Shown piece after piece: positions 1-4,538 of a stretch of DNA of 11,042 nt. Source of the DNA: Spartobacteria bacterium (GTDB taxonomy: Bacteria > Verrucomicrobiota > Verrucomicrobiia > Chthoniobacterales > UBA6821); assembly GCA_947466005.1 (NCBI GenBank), contig CANIBV010000050.1:1-11042 (forward strand). Direction: 5' to 3'. How positions within the stretch are numbered: the first letter of the stretch is position 1; every line of letters starts with the position of its first letter. The notes beneath the pieces were generated by a model that worked only from the letters and a program-made list of their open reading frames with translations, was not told the origin of the DNA and did not search any database. Position numbers and translations under genes: made by a program.

Positions 1-140
1 CTTTCAGCAAGCTCGGCGATCACTGCTTCGGCAAGCGGGGAGGAGCCACGGGCAAGCATTTTGCGGATATTCTCCGCGGAGGAATTGAGAAGGGTTCCCG
101 CAGCCTCGGCTGCGGCGATGGAATCGAGGAGAGTCGGCAT
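1..140 (-). CDS. Probable phospho-sugar mutase, N-terminal fragment (partial)
   Basis: An open frame starts at ATG 140-138 and runs off the left edge without a stop, giving 46 residues (MPTLLDSIAAAEAAGTLLNS, continuing SAENIRKMLARG). The Ala-rich helical start with a 'LLNSSAENIRKML' stretch resembles, from memory, the N-terminus of verrucomicrobial phosphoglucomutase/phosphomannomutase-type proteins, which precedes the catalytic phosphoserine loop. No catalytic motif lies inside the window, so the name is an inference. No clear ribosome binding site precedes the ATG. The gene is divergent from the GDSL hydrolase gene, with 127 bp between the two starts. It could be another helical N-terminal domain. 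Confidence 0.45.
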   Translation of the reverse strand, partial: MPTLLDSIAAAEAAGTLLNSSAENIRKMLARGSSPLAEAVIAELAE

Positions 141-211
141 GAAAGAAGGTTTAAGCGGGAAATGAGGCTGAGAAAAACACAAAAACAGGGCTGAGTTCGC
201 GGGAACAGCGC

Positions 212-230
212 CCGATGGGATCGGTTTTTT
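212..230 (+). terminator. Small hairpin plus T6, terminator-like
   Basis: A perfect 5-bp stem (CCGAT, loop GGG, ATCGG) is followed directly by six T. It lies between two divergent genes, 37 bp before the GDSL start codon, where a normal gene-end terminator is not expected. If functional it would act as an attenuator in the leader of the GDSL gene. The stem is short and it may be chance. Confidence 0.25.
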
Positions 231-267
231 GTTCCTCGCCTAGGCGCTCAATGATTAGCGTGATTAG

Positions 268-1041
268 ATGAAGAAGCTCCTCCCGATCACAGCGTTCCTC
301 GCCATGGCCCTGTGCCTCCATGCAGAACTGCCCGCTCCATGGCCGATGCCCGCCTCCTTGCCCTCCATTCCGGCCGGAGTCAATTCCGCGAGCTACGCAT
401 TCCCAAAGATTGCTTGGCTTGAACGGGTAAAGGGCAACAACGACAATGCGGCCAAAATCGCCGAGGGAATTCATTTGGTCTTCGACGGAGATTCCATCAC
501 CGATAACTGGCACAAAGCCGGTAAGCAGATCTGGCTGGAACACTACGCCAAGCTCGGCGCCTTTGATTTTGGTATCAGCGGTGATCGCACGGAAAATCTG
601 CTCTGGCGTCTTTCCCAAGGCCAATTGAACAAGATTCATCCCAAGTTGGTCCTCCTGATGATCGGTACCAACAACCTGATATCCAACACAAACGAAGAGA
701 TAGCCCAAGGCATCAAAGCCATCATCGACCAGTACCGCAAACTCTGTCCTGACTCCGTCATTCTGCTCCAAGGCATCTTCCCCCGCGGCAATGAAGCCAC
801 TGACCCGAGTCGCACTCGGATCAAGGAAATCAATAAAATCATCGCAACCTATGCCGATGGAAAAAATGTCCGTTTTCTAGACTTCGGAGACAAATTCCTT
901 GAAGCCGACGGGACCATGAGCCCAGAAGTCATGCCGGATTTCCTGCATCCCAGTGCAAAGGGTTACCAAATTTGGGCTGATGCCATTCAGCCTGTGATCG
1001 ATCAGTGCTTTCCTCCTGTGAAGTCAGTTCCGAATCCCTAG
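268..1041 (+). CDS. Secreted SGNH/GDSL-family hydrolase (PAF-acetylhydrolase/acetylesterase-like)
   Basis: This 257-residue protein is likely exported: it begins with Lys-Lys, a hydrophobic core and a signal peptidase I-type site after Ala19 (CLHA/ELPAP). The SGNH blocks are in order: block I FDGDSITDNW with nucleophile Ser76; block II GISGDRT (Gly105); block III MIGTNN (oxyanion Asn135); block V DFLHPS with Asp224 and His227 of the triad. Family members hydrolyse ester bonds, often O-acetyl groups on carbohydrates or lipids; this spacing is like the platelet-activating-factor acetylhydrolase subgroup. The substrate cannot be read here. The start is fixed by an in-frame TAG directly upstream (265-267); no good Shine-Dalgarno is seen. 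The ABC permease gene begins 3 bp after its stop, suggesting co-transcription. Confidence 0.87.
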   Translation: MKKLLPITAFLAMALCLHAELPAPWPMPASLPSIPAGVNSASYAFPKIAWLERVKGNNDNAAKIAEGIHLVFDGDSITDNWHKAGKQIWLEHYAKLGAFDFGISGDRTENLLWRLSQGQLNKIHPKLVLLMIGTNNLISNTNEEIAQGIKAIIDQYRKLCPDSVILLQGIFPRGNEATDPSRTRIKEINKIIATYADGKNVRFLDFGDKFLEADGTMSPEVMPDFLHPSAKGYQIWADAIQPVIDQCFPPVKSVPNP

Positions 1042-1044
1042 GAC

Positions 1045-1860
1045 GTGATCCGGGAAACCCTCGGCAAATACAGGGCGGTCTTCTCGATCGGGCTGCAGAA
1101 CACCTTTGTCTACCGCTGGAACTTCCTCCTTCGGTCGCTCTTTGCCCTGATCCCCCTTTTCGGAACGGTCTTTGTCTGGCGCTCCATCTACGGGGGGACT
1201 TCCGGCCTGATCGCCGGATATGACTTTGGCGAGATGGTCTTCTATTTCCTGGTCGTCCTCCTGGTGGATAACCTGATCACGCCGACCGAGGACGAATGGC
1301 AGATCGCGGCAGAGATCCGCGAGGGACAGTTGAGCTCCTTCCTTCTGAAGCCTTTTGATTTCCTCGCCTACCGCTCCTGCATCTTCATCGCTTCGCGACT
1401 GCTCTACACCGCTGTCGCCCTCCTGCCTGTGGCCGGCGTCTTCTGCTGGTACAGGGAGTATCTCCAGTGGCCGACTCATGCCTCCACCTGGATCTGGTTC
1501 GGAGTCAGCCTCATCATGGCGGGTGCAATCCAGTTCCTGATTGCCTACTCGCTGGCGATGCTCGCCTTCTGGATCCTCGAGATCTCGACGGTGGTCTTTA
1601 TCCTCTATTCCTTTGAATATTTCCTGAGCGGCAAACTCTTCCCTCTCGATGCCGTCCCGGGAGTTGCCGGAACGGTGTTGAGGTTACTTCCCTTCCCCTA
1701 CGAGCTCTACTTCCCCGTGGCGATCCTGATGGAGAAAATCCAGCCCCCCCAGCTCTGGAGCGGCCTGTTGATCCAGGCCACCTGGGTGCTACTCTGCTTC
1801 CTGCTCGCGAGAGGTCTCTGGCGTGCGGGTATTCGCCGCTATGAGGCGGTTGGCATTTAG
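1045..1860 (+). CDS. ABC-2 family transporter permease (ABC2_membrane_6 / DUF990 type)
   Basis: This 271-residue integral membrane protein has about six hydrophobic segments, at roughly residues 26-46, 63-80, 113-135, 149-172, 176-196 and 238-256. Between segments 2 and 3 it carries EIREGQLSSFLLKPFDF (90-106), the conserved amphipathic 'G.l..LLkP' loop of this permease family. Near the C-terminus it has LSGKLFPLDAVPG followed by RLLPFPYELYFPV, also typical. Such proteins form the channel half of an ABC exporter and need an ATPase; none is present in the window. Translation starts at GTG 1045, because an in-frame TAG (the GDSL stop) lies just upstream. The last 72 bp overlap the 3' end of the convergent L,D-transpeptidase gene. 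The transported substrate is unknown. Confidence 0.85.
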   Translation: MIRETLGKYRAVFSIGLQNTFVYRWNFLLRSLFALIPLFGTVFVWRSIYGGTSGLIAGYDFGEMVFYFLVVLLVDNLITPTEDEWQIAAEIREGQLSSFLLKPFDFLAYRSCIFIASRLLYTAVALLPVAGVFCWYREYLQWPTHASTWIWFGVSLIMAGAIQFLIAYSLAMLAFWILEISTVVFILYSFEYFLSGKLFPLDAVPGVAGTVLRLLPFPYELYFPVAILMEKIQPPQLWSGLLIQATWVLLCFLLARGLWRAGIRRYEAVGI

Positions 1861-2481
1861 AACGCTCTTCAGGAAGGATTCGTGCGTCGGAAGATGCTCC
1901 GTAATGATTTCAACGCTCGCACCGGTGCCGATCCGGTCGCAAAGGGATGCCACGTCCTTGGAACGCATCCTGATGCAACCAAAGCTGGCCGGCCGTCCCA
2001 GCGCGCTCTCCTGGGGAGTGCCGTGGATGTAGATGCCGCGGTTATAAGCTTGGCTGTTGCCCGGTTCTGTCCCCTCCAGCCAAAGAATGCGGGTGACGAT
2101 GGGATCGCGCCCGGGAGAGTTCGGCCTGACGATTTCCCCAGTGGGCCGGCGGGAATGAAAAACCGATCCGAGAGGGAGCCCCATGCCGATCTTCGCCTTC
2201 ACGAACAGTTTGCCAAGCGGTGTCCTGTAGCTGCCGAGCCTGTCACCGATTCCAAACTTGGAGGTCGAGATCGTGTACACGGTGTCGGGCTTACCATCGG
2301 TTTTCAGCAGCAATTGCTGATCCTTCACGCTCACGATGATCTCGTGATGGGAGTCCGTCATGCCTGAAACGGGTGCCGAGACGGAACCCTCTGCACGGAA
2401 GGAAGCGCAAGCCATCAGGGCAAGCAGTGCCAATGCGGCGACAACCGGAGGAGTGGCTTTGAGGTGCTTGAAATGGTTCAA
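1789..2481 (-). CDS. L,D-transpeptidase (YkuD domain) lipoprotein, copy 1
   Basis: This 230-residue protein has a YkuD/ErfK catalytic domain at about residues 45-195. The signature is HGTPQESALGRPASFGCIRM, with His153 and nucleophile Cys169. The family cross-links peptidoglycan stem peptides (3-3 bonds) or attaches proteins to the wall, in the periplasm. The N-terminus has basic residues, a hydrophobic stretch and a lipobox-like LMAC with Cys25, so lipid anchoring is likely. The start is TTG at 2481-2479: an in-frame stop lies a few codons upstream, AAGGTGA sits about 10 nt before it, and it gives a complete signal peptide. By eye about two thirds of the catalytic domain is identical to the upstream paralogue, which points to tandem duplication. 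It has an extra charged C-terminal tail of about 30 residues, and its end overlaps the permease gene. Confidence 0.88.
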   Translation of the reverse strand: MNHFKHLKATPPVVAALALLALMACASFRAEGSVSAPVSGMTDSHHEIIVSVKDQQLLLKTDGKPDTVYTISTSKFGIGDRLGSYRTPLGKLFVKAKIGMGLPLGSVFHSRRPTGEIVRPNSPGRDPIVTRILWLEGTEPGNSQAYNRGIYIHGTPQESALGRPASFGCIRMRSKDVASLCDRIGTGASVEIITEHLPTHESFLKSVLNANRLIAANTRTPETSREQEAE

Positions 2482-2514
2482 GCTTATAAGCTCACCTTAT
2501 AACCTTTGCCCGTC
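2481..2514 (-). promoter_or_regulatory. Palindrome and TTATAAG direct repeats before the TTG start
   Basis: A perfect 12-bp palindrome, AGCTTATAAGCT, occupies 2481-2492 and touches the TTG start codon. On the minus strand TTATAAG occurs twice, 13 bp apart, with TTGACG upstream at 2514-2509. TATAAG is -10-like and TTGACG is -35-like, but no pair has the usual 16-18 bp spacing. It may be an operator or an mRNA structure around the ribosome binding site; the function is unproven. Confidence 0.3.
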
Positions 2515-2520
2515 AACCCC

Positions 2521-2548
2521 CCTCTCGGTGACACTTCCGTCACAGAGG
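2521..2548 (-). other. Hairpin between the two L,D-transpeptidase genes
   Basis: Arms CCTCT..GTGAC and GTCAC..AGAGG pair over 10 bp around the loop ACTTCC, with a 2-nt bulge (CG) in one arm. It is downstream of L,D-transpeptidase copy 2 and upstream of copy 1. There is no T-run after it on the minus strand, so it is not a canonical intrinsic terminator. It could stabilise the upstream message or reduce readthrough. Confidence 0.35.
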
Positions 2549-2590
2549 AGGAGCTAGAGGGTCCCACCCCCAGAATCCTCTCTGAGATTT

Positions 2591-3157
2591 CTATTGGGGA
2601 ACGCCGACCTGCTCTGGAAGGTTGAGATGACCCTCCACGATCTCCACACGGGCACCATGACCCACGAGGTCGTAAACCTTGGCCACATCGCGCGATCGCA
2701 TCCGGATGCATCCGAAGCTGGCCGGGGCGCCCAGGAAGGTCTCCTGCGGAGTCCCGTGGATGTAAATGCAACGGCTGAAGGCATTGCTGTTATGGGCTTC
2801 TAGGCCGTCAAGCCAGAGAATACGGCTCACGATCGGATCGCGGCCCGGCGCATCCGGCTGGAGGATTTCACCCGTGGGCTTGCGTGATTTGAAGACCGTG
2901 CCAAGCGGTGCGCCACCGCCGATTTTTTTTCTGACACAGAGATGACCCAGCGGGGTCGCATAGCTCCCCTCGCGGTCTCCCGTTCCGAATTTGGATGTTG
3001 AGATCTTGTAAACGGCGACGGGCTTCCCATCCGTCAGAACCAGCATCTTTTGATCCGGCACGCTGACAATCAACCGGTGATGCGTGTCGGCGCACCCCCC
3101 CATCAGGAGAATCAAGGGAAGAACCCCCCACTTGAAAACGGAAGCGGCTCTCTTCAT
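2591..3157 (-). CDS. L,D-transpeptidase (YkuD domain) lipoprotein, copy 2
   Basis: This 188-residue protein carries the YkuD signature HGTPQETFLGAPASFGCIRM with His134 and nucleophile Cys150, plus the conserved ISTSKFGTGDREGSYATPLG strand-loop region at 52-71. The N-terminus MKRAASVFKW is followed by a hydrophobic stretch and MGGC (Cys22), a plausible lipobox, so this is probably a periplasm-facing lipoprotein acting on peptidoglycan. The frame is open to 3265, but I place the start at ATG 3157-3155: this gives the lipoprotein signal and an ATGA overlap with the hemB stop, implying translational coupling. It is the tandem paralogue of the gene just downstream. A run of eight A (2940-2933, minus strand) lies inside the coding region. 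Confidence 0.88.
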   Translation of the reverse strand: MKRAASVFKWGVLPLILLMGGCADTHHRLIVSVPDQKMLVLTDGKPVAVYKISTSKFGTGDREGSYATPLGHLCVRKKIGGGAPLGTVFKSRKPTGEILQPDAPGRDPIVSRILWLDGLEAHNSNAFSRCIYIHGTPQETFLGAPASFGCIRMRSRDVAKVYDLVGHGARVEIVEGHLNLPEQVGVPQ

Positions 3158-4158
3158 GCGAGCAGGGGCGCCACCTCGGCGGCGAAATAGGTCAGGATCA
3201 TGTCGGCGCCGGCTCGCTTGATCGCAAGGAGTGACTCGTCGCGTGTCGATGCGTAATCGAGCCACCCAAGCCGTGCGGCCGCGTGGATCTGGGCGTACTC
3301 ACCCGAGACTTGGTAGGCGGCCAGAGGGAGTAGGGTCGTCTCCCTCACGGCCCGGATCACATCGAGGTAGGCTCCGGCCGGCTTCACCATCACCATGTCG
3401 GCTCCTTCCTGCTCATCGAGCTTCACCTCAAGCAGGGCCTCCCTAACGTTGGCCGGGTCCATCTGGTAGCCGCGCTTGTCGAGCGGCGCGTCGACCCGAG
3501 CGCTCTTCACCGCGTCACGGAAGGGGCCGTAGTAGGCAGAGGCATACTTTGCCGCGTAGGCCAGGATTCCAATCTGATGGGAACCGGCCGCATCGAGGGC
3601 TGAACGGATGGCCTTCACGCGACCATCCATCATGTCGGAGGGAGCCACGATGTCGGCACCGGCTTCGGCTTGGGAGAGAGCCAGACGGCAGAGGGCCTCG
3701 ACGGTCCTGTCATTCTCCACACCGCCCCGCTGATCGAGCAACCCGTCGTGGCCGTGGTCCGTGTAGGGATCGAGCGCCACATCGGCGATCACGAGCAGGT
3801 TCGGACAGGCGGATTTCATCGCGCGGATCGCAGGGAAAAGGATGTTCCCGGAGTCATGGGCATGCGTAGCCAGAGGATCCTTCTTGGAGCCCTCGATGCA
3901 GGGAAAGATCGCCACGGCGGGGATCCCGTTCTCCTCCAGCTTCCGGCATTCCTCCACGAGCGTCGCCACCGTATGGCGGACAACCCCCGGCATGGAACCG
4001 ACGGGCTCGGCGCCACCCTCTCCGGCGCGGACAAACAGTGGCTGGATCAGATCGGCTCGGCTGAGAATGGTCTCCCTCACCAGGGAACGCACGGCGGGTG
4101 TGGCGCGATTGCGCCGCATCCTGCGAAGAAGATCTAGGCCATCCCGGTTCGTGCTCAT
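3154..4158 (-). CDS. hemB: Delta-aminolevulinic acid dehydratase (porphobilinogen synthase)
   Basis: This 334-residue cytoplasmic enzyme condenses two 5-aminolevulinate molecules to porphobilinogen in tetrapyrrole biosynthesis. It is full length for the family. Visible motifs are RRNRATPAVRSLVRET near the N-terminus, FPCIEGSKKDP at 85-95, APSDMMDGR at 172-180, AAKYASAYYGPF with Lys204, and MVMVKPAGAYLD with Schiff-base Lys259. The metal site reads DVALDPYTDHGHDG (126-139): Ala128, Asp130 and Asp138 stand where zinc enzymes have cysteines, so it is the Mg-type, non-zinc form. The start ATG at 4158 has AAGGAAG a suitable distance upstream. It is the first gene of a probable operon with the two L,D-transpeptidase genes, overlapping the first by ATGA; no metabolic reason for that pairing is evident. 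Confidence 0.96.
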   Translation of the reverse strand: MSTNRDGLDLLRRMRRNRATPAVRSLVRETILSRADLIQPLFVRAGEGGAEPVGSMPGVVRHTVATLVEECRKLEENGIPAVAIFPCIEGSKKDPLATHAHDSGNILFPAIRAMKSACPNLLVIADVALDPYTDHGHDGLLDQRGGVENDRTVEALCRLALSQAEAGADIVAPSDMMDGRVKAIRSALDAAGSHQIGILAYAAKYASAYYGPFRDAVKSARVDAPLDKRGYQMDPANVREALLEVKLDEQEGADMVMVKPAGAYLDVIRAVRETTLLPLAAYQVSGEYAQIHAAARLGWLDYASTRDESLLAIKRAGADMILTYFAAEVAPLLA

Positions 4159-4310
4159 GGCTTTATCTTCCTTGATGAAGTGCGAGAGTCAAGGAAGGGA
4201 GCGCTGGGCCACTGGTCCACGAGTCCATTCGTCTCCTTCGCAAAACGGCGCGGAGCACAACTTTGCTTGAAATAATGCCAACTTAAGGCATCTTCTTCCC
4301 TTCCAGTCAC

Positions 4311-4386
4311 CACCCTATCGTCCAGAGGCCTAGGACACTCCCCTTTCACGGGAGTAACACGGGTTCGAATCCCGTTAGGGTGGCCA
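4311..4386 (+). tRNA. tRNA-Glu (anticodon UUC)
   Basis: The sequence folds as a complete 76-nt tRNA. The acceptor strand CACCCTA pairs with TAGGGTG (4376-4382), followed by discriminator G and an encoded CCA (4384-4386). The anticodon stem is CTCCC/GGGAG (4338-4342/4350-4354) with loop CTTTCAC; the anticodon is TTC at 4345-4347. The T arm is CGGGTTCGAATCCCG. It lies between the divergent hemB gene and the convergent cassette A gene. The CCA is also part of a 9-bp palindrome continuing into the trailer, and 21 bp of the 3' end are repeated 136 bp downstream. Confidence 0.97.
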
Positions 4387-4389
4387 CTT
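4369..4389 (+). repeat. Direct repeat, copy 1 (tRNA-Glu 3' end)
   Basis: Twenty-one bases covering the 3' half of the T stem, the acceptor strand, the CCA and three trailer bases are repeated exactly at 4505-4525. The similarity extends with small changes through the following palindrome (to 4399 and 4536). Duplicated tRNA 3' ends are typical of tyrosine-recombinase attachment sites, but the 115 bp between the copies cannot hold an element. Confidence 0.85.
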
Positions 4390-4400
4390 TCAAGTGGCCA
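4381..4400 (+). repeat. Perfect hairpin overlapping the tRNA CCA end
   Basis: TGGCCACTT and AAGTGGCCA form a perfect 9-bp inverted repeat around TC. The left arm includes the last acceptor-stem bases, discriminator and CCA of tRNA-Glu. In the precursor this structure would compete with the mature acceptor end. Two more small hairpins follow, at 4401-4413 (TCGCC/GGCGA) and 4419-4431 (AACCC/GGGTT). Confidence 0.7.
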
Positions 4401-4440
4401 TCGCCGAAGGCGAATTTGAACCCGTAGGGTTTGACTGCCG

Positions 4441-4467
4441 TGCTGCGATCAGCAGCATTTTTCTTTT
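4441..4467 (+). terminator. Intrinsic terminator of tRNA-Glu
   Basis: A perfect 6-bp stem (TGCTGC, loop GATCA, GCAGCA) is followed by TTTTTCTTTT. This is the canonical layout of a rho-independent terminator on the plus strand, about 55 bp after the tRNA, and it sets the end of a primary transcript with a structured trailer. Confidence 0.8.
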
Positions 4468-4504
4468 CCGCAGGGAAACTACAGAGCCTGCCATCGGCAG
4501 GATC

Positions 4505-4525
4505 ATCCCGTTAGGGTGGCCACTT
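4505..4525 (+). repeat. Direct repeat, copy 2 (tRNA-Glu 3' end duplicate)
   Basis: This is an exact 21-bp duplicate of 4369-4389, without the anticodon arm or T loop of a tRNA before it. It ends 13 bp before the stop codon of cassette A, so it marks the downstream edge of the pseudopilin cassette. A 6-bp hairpin (CCTGCC/GGCAGG, 4487-4501) precedes it. Confidence 0.85.
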
Positions 4526-4536
4526 CTAAGTTGGCC
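4518..4536 (-). terminator. Hairpin after the cassette A stop codon
   Basis: GGCC(A)ACTT pairs with AAGTGGCC around a 2-nt loop, with one bulged base, 2 bp beyond the stop of the cassette A gene. It is the imperfect copy of the tRNA trailer palindrome. No T-run follows on the minus strand, so termination activity is uncertain; it may protect the 3' end of the cassette message. Confidence 0.35.
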
Positions 4537-4538
4537 TC

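Noticed and set aside
1024..1479. Minus-strand open frame of 151 codons opposite the ABC permease
   Set aside because: It is highly charged low-complexity sequence, while the plus strand encodes a well-formed membrane protein with family motifs.
1744..1750. C7 tract in the permease gene as a frameshift site
   Set aside because: The frame is intact on both sides and it is shorter than the other tracts; there is no sign of an alternative product.
1882..2367. Plus-strand open frame of 161 codons
   Set aside because: It is antisense to L,D-transpeptidase copy 1, whose catalytic motifs and signal peptide are clear on the minus strand.
3549..4137. Plus-strand open frames antisense to hemB
   Set aside because: hemB is unambiguous on the minus strand; these frames show no family motifs.
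4163..4191. Promoter for hemB with TTGACT as -35 on the minus strand
   Set aside because: At 17-bp spacing the -10 would be AAGATA, which is poor and overlaps the ribosome binding site, leaving almost no leader.
4440..4525. Second, decayed tRNA-Glu
   Set aside because: Only the 3' 21 bp match; there is no T loop, anticodon arm or 5' acceptor strand in register, and the terminator occupies the expected 5' half.
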